Shown piece by piece: positions 45,936 through 54,815 of a stretch of DNA of 64,000 bases (position 1 is the first letter of the stretch; every line of letters starts with the position of its first letter). The position numbers and the translations under genes were made by a program. Below the pieces are notes generated by a model that made no database searches, was not told the DNA's origin, and worked only from the letters and a program-made list of their open reading frames with translations. Origin of the DNA: Cryptosporangium phraense (GTDB taxonomy: Bacteria; Actinomycetota; Actinomycetes; Mycobacteriales; Cryptosporangiaceae); assembly GCF_006912135.1 (NCBI RefSeq), contig NZ_VIRS01000033.1, positions 1-64,000 of the forward strand, given 5' to 3'.

Positions 45936-45974
45936 GTAACACCTTCCGGTCACTGCCGGATCAGGTGCGCGCAC

Positions 45975-46094
45975 GACCTCGACCCGGCGATCAATCGCCT
46001 GAGTCGAAGGTCTCGCTCGCCTGTGAAGGCCGCGCGGCCGGACGTGCGAACACGTCAGTATGTCGACCGCGACATTGGGAGCTACTCCCCTTCG
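45975..46094 (-). promoter_or_regulatory. yybP-ykoY manganese riboswitch
   Basis: On the minus strand the leader has the aptamer signatures AAGGGGAGTAGC (46092-46081) and GTCGACATACTG, and then GAGACCTTCGAC. Helix P1 can form between CGAAGG (46094-46089) and CCTTCG (46010-46005). The same CCTTCGAC strand can instead pair with GTCGAGG downstream (hairpin 46012-45975), giving two exclusive folds, as in an expression switch. It precedes a GDT1 exporter gene, the typical partner. Confidence 0.88.
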
Positions 46095-46153
46095 CGACAC
46101 GAACCGTAGCAGAGGGTTTCACCGAGTGACCAACCCTGCGACCGCGACGCCGA

Positions 46154-48043
46154 TCACATCCCCACCCCAGGGTCGAGACCGGCCCGGCGCAGGATGCGGG
46201 GCACGATCCAGGCCGCGCCCTCGGCCGAGAAGTGCAGGCCGTCCGGGCGCGGTACCCGGCCGTCGACCTCGTCGGTACAGCGGCCGTGCGGGCAGACCAG
46301 GTCGTCGATCCGGATCACGGTTATCCGGCCGCCGAAACTCGCCGCGACCGACCGTCGGAGTGCGTTGTACTGCACGAACCGCGGGTCGGACGCCTGCGCG
46401 CGGCAGGTCGCGAGCGAGCGTCCGAGACGTCGGCAGAGCGAGTCGGCCAGCGGGACCGGCTCGATCACCACGACCCGGGCTCCGCCCGAGGTCAGCCGCT
46501 GGAACGCGTCGGTGAGCCGGGCGCGGACGTAGGCGACGTGGGCCGGGGTGCCGGCGCGGACGACCGTTCCGTCGGGACGGCGGACCGCGAACGCCTCCCA
46601 GCGGGAGTGGACGAGGACCAGCGTCGGGTGGAAGCGGGTCAGCAACTGACCCTGCACCGACGGGACGACCGACGGGCAGCGGCGGCCGGCCGCGTACGCC
46701 GAGCCGTCCGACTCGACCATCAGCAGCGCGGCGACCGAACAGGAGCTGACCGAACCGTCGGCGTACCCCCACCCGTTCGCGGTGGCCACCCGGCGCAGCG
46801 CGGGCGCGAGGCTCCGCGCGACCGAGTCACCGGCCGTGGCCAGCCGGACGGGCTCGTCCGCGGCCGCCTCCCCGGGCGCCTCGACGTGGTCGTCCACCAG
46901 CGGCGGGGCCGCCCGGATCGTCGAGATCAGGACGACGGCGAGCACGACGGCGAACGCGGCCGGGGCCAGCAGCAGGTGCCTCCGCCTCGGCGGAGGCCGG
47001 TGCCGGGCCCGCGACCCGGCCCGGAACCGGGTCTCGACCAGCACGTACGACGACACGGCCAGCACCACGGTGAGCCCGACCTTGGCGACCACGGCCACCA
47101 CCGGCACCGACGCGAACGCCCCCGACGTGAACACCGCGGCCCCGTCGATCCAGCAGTACACCGGCCAGTGCCAGAGGTACAGCGCGTAGGAGACCCGCCC
47201 GATCTGCGGCAGGGGCCCCACGGCCAGCAGTTTCCCGGCCCCGGACGCCACCGCTCCGACCAGCACCGCCGCCGCCACCGCGACCCCGAACCCGGCCCCC
47301 CAGTAGTAGCCGGCCCAGGAGTCCGACACGAGCGCCGACGCCACCAGCAGCCCGGCCCCGGCCGGCAGCGCGGCCCGGACCAACCACCGACGCACCACCG
47401 TGCCGTACCGCCCGAGCAGCAGCAGCGCCACCACGGCCCCGGCGAGCAGGGCATGGGCTCGCGTGTCGGTGCCGTAGTAGGCCCGCGACGGGTCGTCGGC
47501 GCTGTACCGGGCGGCCATCCACACCGCGGAGACGACCGCCAGGACGCCGGCGACGACCAGCAGCCGACGCCTGATCACGACCACCAGCACCGGCCAGACG
47601 AGGTAGAACTGCTCCTCGACCGCGAGCGACCACGCGTGACGCAGCGGCGACGGCGGCGCGAACGCGTCGACGTACGACTGCCCGGACGCGACGAACCGCC
47701 AGTTCGCGGCCTGGAGCACGGTCCAGAGGCCGTCCGCGCGCAACGAGCTCAGGCGGTAAGCGGGCATCGTGAACGCCGCGACCGCGCACACGACCGCGAC
47801 CATCAGCAGCGCCGCGGGCAGCAACCGGCGGGCCCGCCGGACGTAGAACCTGGTCAGCCCCGGACGCTGCACCAGCAGCGTCGTGATCAGGAACCCGGAC
47901 AGCGCGAAGAACACGTCGACGCCGAGGAATCCGCCCGGAAGCAGGCGCGCGTCGAGGTGGTAGACGAGCACCGCGATGACGGCCAGCGCGCGCACACCGT
48001 CCAAACCCGGAACGTACGAAAGCTCGGTAGTGAGCCATTTCAC
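46154..48043 (-). CDS. membrane acyltransferase with C-terminal SGNH domain (OafA/YrhL type)
   Basis: About 629 residues from GTG 48043. The N-terminal acyltransferase-3 domain has ten or so helices and typical motifs: YVPGLDGVRALAVIAVLVYH, GGFLGVDVFFALSGFLIT, FYVRRARRLLPAALL, and HAWSLAVEEQFYLVWPV. The C-terminal ~230 residues are an extracytoplasmic SGNH domain with LATAGDSVARSL (Ser) and RPDGLHFSAEG (Asp/His). This group O-acetylates cell-surface sugars or peptidoglycan. An ATG at 48127 would add 28 residues but would run across an inverted repeat, so it is less likely. Confidence 0.92.
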   Translation of the reverse strand: MKWLTTELSYVPGLDGVRALAVIAVLVYHLDARLLPGGFLGVDVFFALSGFLITTLLVQRPGLTRFYVRRARRLLPAALLMVAVVCAVAAFTMPAYRLSSLRADGLWTVLQAANWRFVASGQSYVDAFAPPSPLRHAWSLAVEEQFYLVWPVLVVVIRRRLLVVAGVLAVVSAVWMAARYSADDPSRAYYGTDTRAHALLAGAVVALLLLGRYGTVVRRWLVRAALPAGAGLLVASALVSDSWAGYYWGAGFGVAVAAAVLVGAVASGAGKLLAVGPLPQIGRVSYALYLWHWPVYCWIDGAAVFTSGAFASVPVVAVVAKVGLTVVLAVSSYVLVETRFRAGSRARHRPPPRRRHLLLAPAAFAVVLAVVLISTIRAAPPLVDDHVEAPGEAAADEPVRLATAGDSVARSLAPALRRVATANGWGYADGSVSSCSVAALLMVESDGSAYAAGRRCPSVVPSVQGQLLTRFHPTLVLVHSRWEAFAVRRPDGTVVRAGTPAHVAYVRARLTDAFQRLTSGGARVVVIEPVPLADSLCRRLGRSLATCRAQASDPRFVQYNALRRSVAASFGGRITVIRIDDLVCPHGRCTDEVDGRVPRPDGLHFSAEGAAWIVPRILRRAGLDPGVGM

Positions 48044-48494
48044 ACGACTAACATCACCAAGGCGCGACAATTGCGCTATTTGTCGCGAATGATTATGTAG
48101 TTGAGTGATATTTCGCCGGGTTTGCATCAGAACGGATGCTAGCGAGATGCGCTATTTGGTGCGGTCCCGTGGGGCTCGTCCGTTTAGTCAGCGAGCGGCG
48201 CTCACGCGCCCGTCCGGTAGGGCCCGCTTTGCCCATTCTTCTCCCGTCGAATTACGTCGACGATTTGGCGCGGCCATTTCTGCGGCATTTCCCGACCGGG
48301 GAAACAGCCATTACCGGAACTGGACCCCGCCATTGTTCGTTGCCGCTTCGAGCCCACGTAACCCCTGGCAGACCCGGGTGCGAACAGCGATTATCGCCAG
48401 GGTCAGCGGGTATCCGAATCGAGAGCTTGACTCCATCGCAATGATGCCGATGTAGCCGGGAAGAGACACGACCGGCAGGACGAGGGCGGGGCGC
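48044..48494. other. divergent promoter region, acyltransferase / LCP
   Basis: A 451-base region of lower GC with AT-rich patches near 48070-48120, between two cell-envelope genes transcribed away from each other. It includes one clear inverted repeat (listed separately). Short frames in it have no support. Confidence 0.6.
48063..48087. promoter_or_regulatory. inverted repeat upstream of acyltransferase gene
   Basis: CGCGACAA - 9 bases - TTGTCGCG is a perfect 8-bp inverted repeat 20 bases upstream of the GTG at 48043. It is a candidate operator for the acyltransferase gene. Confidence 0.5.
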
Positions 48495-49583
48495 GTGGCA
48501 GCAGGGCGGAAGACCGGCACGCCGTGGACCACGGTGGGGCTGATCGTGGGCGTTGCCCTCCTGCTGGTCTCGGTCGGCACGATCGGTGCCGCCTGGGCGA
48601 TCAGCGCCCGCTACGACAAGAACATCAAGCGCGCCGACCTGCTCGGCGACATCCCGACGACGGTCCGCACCGACGAGAGCGGCAACACGGTCGTTCCCGA
48701 CCGGAGCATCACCGGCCCGCTGAACTTCCTGGTGCTCGGCTCCGACTCCCGGCTCGCGGTCACCGGGATCGAGGCCGACACGATCGGGCAGCGCTCCGAC
48801 ACGATCATGCTGGTCCACGTCACTACGGATCTGAAGAGCGCATACGTCGTCTCGATCCCGCGCGACAGCTACGTGCACATCCCGGCCGGCGGCGGCTGGC
48901 AGGGCGGCAACAACAAGATCAACGCGGCGTTCTCGTTCGGCGGGCCGGCGCTGGCCGCCAAGACCGTCTACGAGCTCACCGGCCTGCCGCTCGACGGCGC
49001 GGTGGTCGTCGATTTCAACAGCGTCCGGACGATGGTGAACGCGGTCGGGGGCATCCGGGTCTGCACGACGTACACGGTCCGCTCGATCCACACCGGGCGG
49101 GTCTGGCCCAAGGGTTGCAACCACATGGGCGGCGACTCGGCCCAGGACTTCATGCGCCAGCGCTACAACGTCCCCGGCAGCGACTTCGGGCGCATCCACA
49201 ACCAGCAGCTGGTGCTGAAGTCGCTGCTGGCCCGGGCGGTCAGCGGCGGCACGCTCTCCAACCCGCTGCGCTTCGACGCGTTCCTCCGGGCCGCGACCGG
49301 CGCGATCACCGTCGACGACGACATGAACGTGGAGGGGCTCGCGCTCGCGCTGCGCAACCTCCGTCCCGACGACATCACGTTCGCGACGCTGCCTTATACG
49401 TCCGACTCGTACTGGACGCCGTTCGGCGACGCGGTGAAGCTCGACGACAAGGCCATGGCGTCGATGTTCGCCGCGATCAACGAGGATGCGTTGCCCGAGT
49501 GGCAGGCGACGCAGAACACCAAGACGACGAGCCTCGCCGGCGACGACGCTCCCGCCCCGAGCGCCAGCACCGCGACCAACTAG
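48495..49583 (+). CDS. LytR-CpsA-Psr (LCP) family cell-wall glycopolymer transferase
   Basis: A 362-residue protein with one N-terminal membrane anchor (GLIVGVALLLVSVGTIGAAW) and an outside LCP domain. It shows FLVLGSDSRLAVTG, RSDTIMLVHVT, VVSIPRDSYVHIP, NKINAAFSFGG and NVPGSDFGRIHNQQ, including the Asp/Arg residues that bind pyrophosphate lipids. LCP enzymes attach glycopolymers to peptidoglycan. The start is GTG. It ends on a CTAG shared with the convergent STAS gene. Confidence 0.93.
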   Translation: MAAGRKTGTPWTTVGLIVGVALLLVSVGTIGAAWAISARYDKNIKRADLLGDIPTTVRTDESGNTVVPDRSITGPLNFLVLGSDSRLAVTGIEADTIGQRSDTIMLVHVTTDLKSAYVVSIPRDSYVHIPAGGGWQGGNNKINAAFSFGGPALAAKTVYELTGLPLDGAVVVDFNSVRTMVNAVGGIRVCTTYTVRSIHTGRVWPKGCNHMGGDSAQDFMRQRYNVPGSDFGRIHNQQLVLKSLLARAVSGGTLSNPLRFDAFLRAATGAITVDDDMNVEGLALALRNLRPDDITFATLPYTSDSYWTPFGDAVKLDDKAMASMFAAINEDALPEWQATQNTKTTSLAGDDAPAPSASTATN

Positions 49584-49951
49584 TTGAGGCTGGCTACCGC
49601 TCGCGCCACCGTCGACTCCAGCAGATCGGACCGGAACGCGCAGAGCGTCAACGTGAACCGGGCAACCCCGTGCTCCGGCGCAACCAGCTTCATCACGCAC
49701 CCCCGGCTCTCCGCCGCCCCGACCAGCGTGTCGAGCAACCGCACTCCGGCGCTGTCCAGGAACGTCACCCCGGTCAGGTCCAGCACCACGGCCAGCGCGT
49801 CCGCGGTCTCCTGACTCACGACGTCGCCCAGCTCCGGCGCGGTGCCCAGGTCGATCTCGCCCGAGAACGACACCAGCCTGGCCGCACCGTTCTCCAGATC
49901 GCCGACCGAGACGGCCGCCGGTCTCTCGATCGCTACCTCGTCCCCCGTCAT
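49580..49951 (-). CDS. STAS-domain anti-sigma factor antagonist
   Basis: A 123-residue STAS protein of RsbV type. GEIDLGTAPELG and DLTGVTFLDSAGVRLLDTL are diagnostic, with the Ser in FLDSAG as the phosphorylation site. Start ATG 49951 makes an ATGA overlap with the phosphatase stop, so it is coupled to it; an ATG at 49963 would lengthen that overlap. It is the third gene in the RsbQ / phosphatase / STAS cluster. It shares a CTAG stop with the convergent LCP gene. Confidence 0.93.
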   Translation of the reverse strand: MTGDEVAIERPAAVSVGDLENGAARLVSFSGEIDLGTAPELGDVVSQETADALAVVLDLTGVTFLDSAGVRLLDTLVGAAESRGCVMKLVAPEHGVARFTLTLCAFRSDLLESTVARAVASLN

Positions 49952-52680
49952 GGCCCCACCCATCTCACCCGCCGGGACATCGTCACGGTCGTGCCCCGAC
50001 TCCGGTCGGCGCTGACCCGATCGACCGTGACTTCGTCCATCAGTCGTTTCATCAGCATCAGCCCGCGCCCGCGGTCGGGCGGGGTCTCCCGTGGCTGCCA
50101 GAGTCCGCTGTCGCGGATCGTCACGTCGACGCGCTCGTCGACGATCGAGGCCGAGATCGACACCGTGCGCGGCCCGGCGCCGCTCCCCCCGGTGCGGTAG
50201 CCGTGTTCGATCGCGTTCCCGATCGCCTCCGAGCAGGCCAGGACGATCGCGAACCCGTCGTGCTTGTCGACCTCGTGGTCGGCCAGCCAGGCCCGGAGCC
50301 GGTTGCGGACGCCGGTGAGCTCGCCGAGATCGGCCGGGATCTCCTCCTCGAACGGCGTCGACTCCGCGAGCGACAGCGCCAGCAGGCAGACGTCGTCGCG
50401 GGCGCCCTCGTCGAGCAGCATCGTCTCGGACAGGCTCTCGACGATCGCCGCCGCGGACGACGTCCGGTGCTTCTCCATCTCCTCGCGCAGCAGCTCGAGC
50501 CCGCGCCAGATCAGCCGGCCCCGGCGCTCGACCAGCCCGTCGGTGTAGAGCAGCAGCCGCGCGCCCGGCAGCAGCGTGACCTCGGCCTCCGACCGGCCCG
50601 GCTGTCCGGCGTAGGCGTCCAGCGGGGTCGACCGGCCGTCCCAGAGGTACTGCGCCTCCTCGTCGCCCTGGACCAGCAACGGCGGGAAGTGGCCGGCGCA
50701 GGCGTAGCGCACGAACCCGGTGCGCGGGTTGAGCTCCAGGTAGATCAGCGTCGCCATCCGTCCGGCGTCGAACTGACCGACGAACCGGTCGAGCTGGTCG
50801 AGCAGCGCGGCCGGGCCGAGGCCCGCCCCGGCCAGCGCGCGGATCGCGCTGCGGATCTGACCCATCGCGCTGGCCGCGTTCAACCCTCGGCCGACGACGT
50901 CCCCGACGACGATGCCGATGCGGTCGTCGCCCAGCTCGAACGCGTCGTACCAGTCGCCACCGACCTCGAGGTTCTCCATCGCCGGCCGGTAGTGGGTGGC
51001 GATCCGCAGGCCCTGGCGGCGGGGCAGGCCGCCGGAGAGCAGGCTGCGCTGCAGCGTGTACGCGACCTCACGCTCCTGCTCGTAGCGGCGGGCGTTGTCC
51101 AGCGCGAGCGCCGCGGTGGCCGCCACCTCGGCGCAGTACGCGACCTCGTCGACGCTGAACGCACGGCCGTAGCGGCCGAGCACCAGCGCGCCGAGCGTGC
51201 GGCCGGAGGCGCGCAACGGTAGCGCGAGCCACCAGTTCGCCGGCCGCGGCCCGGACGGCGTGATCGGCAGCCGCTCGGCCACCAGCTTGGGCCGGTTCCC
51301 GGCGACGACCTGGGCGATCAGGTTGCCGGCCCGGCCGGGCTCGATGCCGATCAGGTTGCCGATGCCGGTGGCCGGCAGCCGGGCCGAGCGGGCGTGGGCG
51401 AGCCGGCGGGTGCCCTCGTGCTCGACGAACTCGACGCTCGCGACCTCGGCCAGCTCCCGGGTGACCATCTCGACCAGCTTCTCGGCCCGGTCGACCAGCC
51501 CGACCCGCTCCTCCAGCGCCCGGCCCGAGGAGGCCAGGAAGTCCGAGCGCTCGGCCGCCTTCTCGGCCTCGGCGTGCAGCACCGCCCGCTCCAGCGCCTG
51601 CCCGCCCTGCCGGCCCAGCGCGTGCAGCAGCTCGCGGTCTTCCTCGTCGAGCAGACGCGGCTCGGTGCAGCCAGCGGCCAGCACGCCGACACGCTGGTCG
51701 CCGACGTCGAGCGGGATGACGACGAGCGTCCCGACGTTCGTGCGCTCCATCGCGGCGGCGATCAGCGGGTGGTGCGGCTGGATGGACTCCGGCGAGTCGA
51801 TCAGCACCGGGCCGTTGCGTCTCGTCCGGAACGTCGCCGGGTCGGGCATCGGGATGTGCGCGAACTCGGAGAAGTCGCTGATGTTCACCGCGGCGATCTG
51901 GATCAGCCCGTTGGCCGGGAGCGTCGCCGTGTCGTTGCCGAGCGCCTCGTCGGCCTCGGTCGCGGTCGCCAGCTCGTTGCGGTCGAGCAGCCAGAGCCCG
52001 GCCCGGTCGCCCTGGACGACCAGCAGGGCGGCGTCCACCAGGGCTTGTCCGACCGCGGGCAGGTCGCCGGCCGCGGCGAGCTCGGCCGCGACCGCCTGCA
52101 GGGCGCGGACCCGCGCCTCCGAACGCTCGGCGCGCTGACGCTGCGCCAGCAGCTCCAGCTCGTAACGGCGACGGTCGATCGCGCCGAACACCGTCGTCCG
52201 GATGACGGCCGGGTTGCCTGCGTCGTCGCGGTCGAGGACCGCGTTGACCAGGACCGGCTGTCTCTGCCCGTGGACGTCCTTGATGTCGACGGCGATCTCG
52301 CGGACGTGCCCCTGCATGAGCAGCAGCGGCGAGTAGTGCGTCTCGTAGAAGATCTGGTCGCCCGGCACGAGCAGGTCCTGGAAGCGCAACCGGCCGACCA
52401 CCTCGTCGGCGTCGTACCCGGTGGAGGCCAGGAAGTGCCGGTTGACCTGGACGATCAGGCCACCGGGGTCGGTGACGACGAAGCCGCAGGGGGCCTGGTC
52501 GAGCGGCTCGGCCAGCTCGGAGTCGTCCGGCGCGGGATCAGCGGCGGCCGGGTCGTCGGCCGACGACGAGACGAAGCCGGCCACCCGCCGACGCGGACGG
52601 GCCATCGGCCGACGCCGGCCGGATCCGGTAGCGGCCGACGTGATCTCGGCAGCCGGGTTCGGCCGCTCCGACATGTCCAC
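49948..52680 (-). CDS. PAS-GAF-GAF-SpoIIE phosphatase with RsbW-type HATPase (RsbP-like)
   Basis: A 910-residue cytosolic regulator. After a disordered start it has a PAS domain (~58-170; QAPCGFVVTDPGGLIVQVNR), two GAF domains (~190-370 and ~385-545), and a PP2C/SpoIIE phosphatase (~560-770) with NLEVGGDWYDAFEL, VGDVVGRGLNAAS, CAGHFPPLL and LYTDGLVERRG. A C-terminal RsbW-like ATPase (~780-905) has ACSEAIGNAIEHGYR and DRGRGLMLMKRL. It lies between an RsbQ-like hydrolase and a STAS protein, the order of the Bacillus energy-stress RsbQ-RsbP branch, with an added kinase domain. ATG 52674 is an equally good start. Confidence 0.92.
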   Translation of the reverse strand: MDMSERPNPAAEITSAATGSGRRRPMARPRRRVAGFVSSSADDPAAADPAPDDSELAEPLDQAPCGFVVTDPGGLIVQVNRHFLASTGYDADEVVGRLRFQDLLVPGDQIFYETHYSPLLLMQGHVREIAVDIKDVHGQRQPVLVNAVLDRDDAGNPAVIRTTVFGAIDRRRYELELLAQRQRAERSEARVRALQAVAAELAAAGDLPAVGQALVDAALLVVQGDRAGLWLLDRNELATATEADEALGNDTATLPANGLIQIAAVNISDFSEFAHIPMPDPATFRTRRNGPVLIDSPESIQPHHPLIAAAMERTNVGTLVVIPLDVGDQRVGVLAAGCTEPRLLDEEDRELLHALGRQGGQALERAVLHAEAEKAAERSDFLASSGRALEERVGLVDRAEKLVEMVTRELAEVASVEFVEHEGTRRLAHARSARLPATGIGNLIGIEPGRAGNLIAQVVAGNRPKLVAERLPITPSGPRPANWWLALPLRASGRTLGALVLGRYGRAFSVDEVAYCAEVAATAALALDNARRYEQEREVAYTLQRSLLSGGLPRRQGLRIATHYRPAMENLEVGGDWYDAFELGDDRIGIVVGDVVGRGLNAASAMGQIRSAIRALAGAGLGPAALLDQLDRFVGQFDAGRMATLIYLELNPRTGFVRYACAGHFPPLLVQGDEEAQYLWDGRSTPLDAYAGQPGRSEAEVTLLPGARLLLYTDGLVERRGRLIWRGLELLREEMEKHRTSSAAAIVESLSETMLLDEGARDDVCLLALSLAESTPFEEEIPADLGELTGVRNRLRAWLADHEVDKHDGFAIVLACSEAIGNAIEHGYRTGGSGAGPRTVSISASIVDERVDVTIRDSGLWQPRETPPDRGRGLMLMKRLMDEVTVDRVSADRSRGTTVTMSRRVRWVGP

Positions 52681-52710
52681 TCCCTACTCCCCCCAGAGCA
52701 TTACGACCGG

Positions 52711-53508
52711 TCAGCAGAAACCTTGCATGGCGGAGATCGTCTCGGCCGGCGCGCTCAGGTGCGGGCAGTGACCGGTCGCGGAGAGCAGGACGTACTCGCT
52801 CTCCGGCAGGTGCTCGTGCACGTACTCGCCGACGACCTCCGGCGCGATCACGTCCGCGGTGCACTGCAGCACCAGCGACCGGACCGGCATCTTGGCCAGG
52901 TCGCCCCGGTTGTCGCCGAGGAACGTGACCCGGGCGAACTGCTGGGCGATCGCCGGATCGGTGCGGCAGAAGCTGTTCGTCAGCTCCTCACCGAGCTCCG
53001 GACGATCGCCGTTGCCCATGATCACGGGGGCCATCGAGCTCGACCATCCCAGGTAGTTGCTTTCCATCGAGTCGAGTAAACCGGTCAGGTCCTCTTCGCG
53101 AAATCCGCCGACGTATCCGGTCGAGTCGTCATCGAGGTAGCGCGGCGACGGACCGATCATCACCAGGCTCTTGAACCGGTCGGGCTGCTCGATCGAGGCC
53201 AGCCCGCCGATCATCGAGCTCACCGAATGCCCGACGAACACGACGTCGTTCAGGTCGAGCTCCTCGAGCACGTCCAGGACGTCCCGGGCGTAGCCGGAGA
53301 GCGACGAGTACCGGTCGGCGTCGTAGGCCGCCAGTTCCGATTTTCCGTGCCCGACGTAGTCGAACGCGACGATCCGGTAGCGGTCGGAGAAGGCGGGCAT
53401 CAGGTACCGCCACATCGACTGGTCACAGCCGAACCCGTGCGCGAACACCATGGCCGGTCCGCCTTCGCGTCCGGTCAGCGAAACGTTGTTCCTGGTCAGG
53501 ATGCTCAT
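52711..53508 (-). CDS. rsbQ: RsbQ-like alpha/beta hydrolase
   Basis: A 265-residue hydrolase closely resembling Bacillus RsbQ: VFAHGFGCDQSMW, YRIVAFDYVGHGKSEL, YARDVLDVLEELDLNDVVFV, then GHSVSSMIGGLASIEQPDRF, SFCRTDPAIAQQFA and ATGHCPHLSAP. The triad Ser (GHSV), Asp (CTADVIAP) and His (GHCPH) is intact. RsbQ makes or processes the signal that lets the PAS phosphatase RsbP activate the general stress sigma factor, and it is immediately upstream of the RsbP-like gene here. A start at ATG 53520 would add 4 residues. Confidence 0.92.
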   Translation of the reverse strand: MSILTRNNVSLTGREGGPAMVFAHGFGCDQSMWRYLMPAFSDRYRIVAFDYVGHGKSELAAYDADRYSSLSGYARDVLDVLEELDLNDVVFVGHSVSSMIGGLASIEQPDRFKSLVMIGPSPRYLDDDSTGYVGGFREEDLTGLLDSMESNYLGWSSSMAPVIMGNGDRPELGEELTNSFCRTDPAIAQQFARVTFLGDNRGDLAKMPVRSLVLQCTADVIAPEVVGEYVHEHLPESEYVLLSATGHCPHLSAPAETISAMQGFC

Positions 53509-53605
53509 CACGACTCGCATTCGAGGGGGGCGAAAGGGCGTGGCTACACAGCGTCATCCGGGGGTGACCTTACCGCTTCACCGAAGTCCGACGCGAGAAT
53601 CCCCG

Positions 53606-53635
53606 TTGAAAAAAGTGATATCACTTTGCTAGTCT
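53606..53635 (+). promoter_or_regulatory. promoter with palindromic operator in the spacer (SPFH operon)
   Basis: TTGAAA (53606-53611) and TAGTCT (53630-53635) make a plausible -35/-10 pair with an 18-bp spacer. Inside the spacer is the perfect 16-bp palindrome AAAGTGATATCACTTT (53612-53627). A repressor bound there would block polymerase. GGAGGAG and ATG follow at 53651 and 53661. Confidence 0.75.
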
Positions 53636-53660
53636 GGAGCTATCCGCACAGGAGGAGAGC

Positions 53661-54578
53661 ATGATGTCCACCACCGAACAGCTCGTCGAGATGCCGGCCC
53701 CGCAGGTCCGCGAGCAGCGCACCGACGGGTTGCCGGGCTGGCCGATGGCCGGTCTGTTGTTCCTGGGTTTGCTGGTCAGCGTCGCGCTGGTGATCGTGGG
53801 CGGGGTGACCGCGCCGGGCGTGGTGCCGGTGACGCTGGCGATCCTCGGCGCCCTGCTCGGCCTGGCCGTGCTGATCTGCCTGGCCGGGCTCACCGCGGTG
53901 GCCCCGGGCGAGGCCCGGGTCGTCCAGCTGCTCGGCCACTACACCGGGACGATCCGCACCGACGGCCTGCGCTGGGTCAACCCGCTCACCAAGCGGGAGA
54001 AGGTCTCGACCCGGGTCCGCAACCACGAGACCGAGCTGGCCAAGGTGAACGACGCCGACGGCAACCCGATCCAGATCGCCGCCGTGGTCGTCTGGCAGGT
54101 CTCCGACACGGCCAAGGCCGTGTTCGAGGTCGACGACTTCGTCGAGTTCGTCGCGATCCAGAGCGAGACCGCGGTCCGGCACATCGCGAACAGCTACCCC
54201 TACGACGCGGCCGAGGACCAGCTCTCGCTGCGCGACAACGCGGACGAGATCACCGGCCGGCTCTCGGCCGAGATCGCCGCCCGGGTCACCGCGGCCGGCG
54301 TCGAAGTGATCGAATCGCGTATCACCCGGCTCTCGTACGCCCCGGAGATCGCCCAGGTCATGTTGCAGCGTCAGCAGGCGAACGCGGTGGTCGCGGCCCG
54401 GCGCCGGATCGTCGAGGGCGCGGTCGGCATGGTCGAGATCGCCCTGGCCCGGCTGGCCGAGCAGGACGTCGTCGACCTGGACGAGGAACGGAAGGCCACG
54501 ATGGTCAGCAACCTGCTCGTCGTCCTGTGCGGCGACCGGGGCACGCAGCCGATCGTCAACGCCGGAACCCTGTACTGA
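53661..54578 (+). CDS. SPFH/band-7 domain membrane protein
   Basis: A 305-residue protein with two close N-terminal membrane segments ([20 protein letters not shown] and [20 protein letters not shown]) and an SPFH domain. The latter shows [60 protein letters not shown] and [20 protein letters not shown]. It is of the prohibitin/slipin-like type that organises membrane microdomains. It is the first gene of a compact operon with a ribbon-helix-helix gene and a GPP34 gene, under a promoter with a perfect palindrome. Confidence 0.92.
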   Translation: MMSTTEQLVEMPAPQVREQRTDGLPGWPMAGLLFLGLLVSVALVIVGGVTAPGVVPVTLAILGALLGLAVLICLAGLTAVAPGEARVVQLLGHYTGTIRTDGLRWVNPLTKREKVSTRVRNHETELAKVNDADGNPIQIAAVVVWQVSDTAKAVFEVDDFVEFVAIQSETAVRHIANSYPYDAAEDQLSLRDNADEITGRLSAEIAARVTAAGVEVIESRITRLSYAPEIAQVMLQRQQANAVVAARRRIVEGAVGMVEIALARLAEQDVVDLDEERKATMVSNLLVVLCGDRGTQPIVNAGTLY

Positions 54579-54587
54579 GGTAACCCG

Positions 54588-54812
54588 ATGGCCAGCGAGC
54601 GCAAGAAGCTCTTGTTGCGGCTCGACCCGGCCGTGCACGACGCGCTGGCGCGGTGGGCGTCCGACGAACTGCGCAGCACGAACGCGCAGATCGAGTTCGT
54701 CCTGCGCCGCGCGCTGGGCGAGGCCGGCCGGCTGCCCCGCGAGGCGGGCCGCATGCGCGGCCCCGGCCGGCCCCGCAAGAGCGACGAGACCGGCTCCGAA
54801 CAGGAGGAATGA
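54588..54812 (+). CDS. ribbon-helix-helix (Arc/HicB-like) small DNA-binding protein
   Basis: A 74-residue basic protein. The first ~48 residues form an RHH motif ([20 protein letters not shown] then [13 protein letters not shown]), and the tail is Arg/Gly/Pro-rich ([13 protein letters not shown]) with an AT-hook-like GRPRK. It lies 9 bases after the SPFH stop and 3 bases before the GPP34 start. Inference: it binds the palindrome in the operon promoter. No toxin gene of the HicA/RelE type is adjacent. Confidence 0.85.
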   Translation: MASERKKLLLRLDPAVHDALARWASDELRSTNAQIEFVLRRALGEAGRLPREAGRMRGPGRPRKSDETGSEQEE

Positions 54813-54815
54813 ACG

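Noticed and set aside
45936-46100. Upstream extension of the GDT1 exporter reading frame
   Set aside because: The region is a riboswitch leader; the proper start at 45935 has a ribosome site and matches the family N-terminus.
54588-54812. RHH protein considered as antitoxin of a toxin-antitoxin pair
   Set aside because: Neither neighbour resembles a toxin; both are membrane-associated families.
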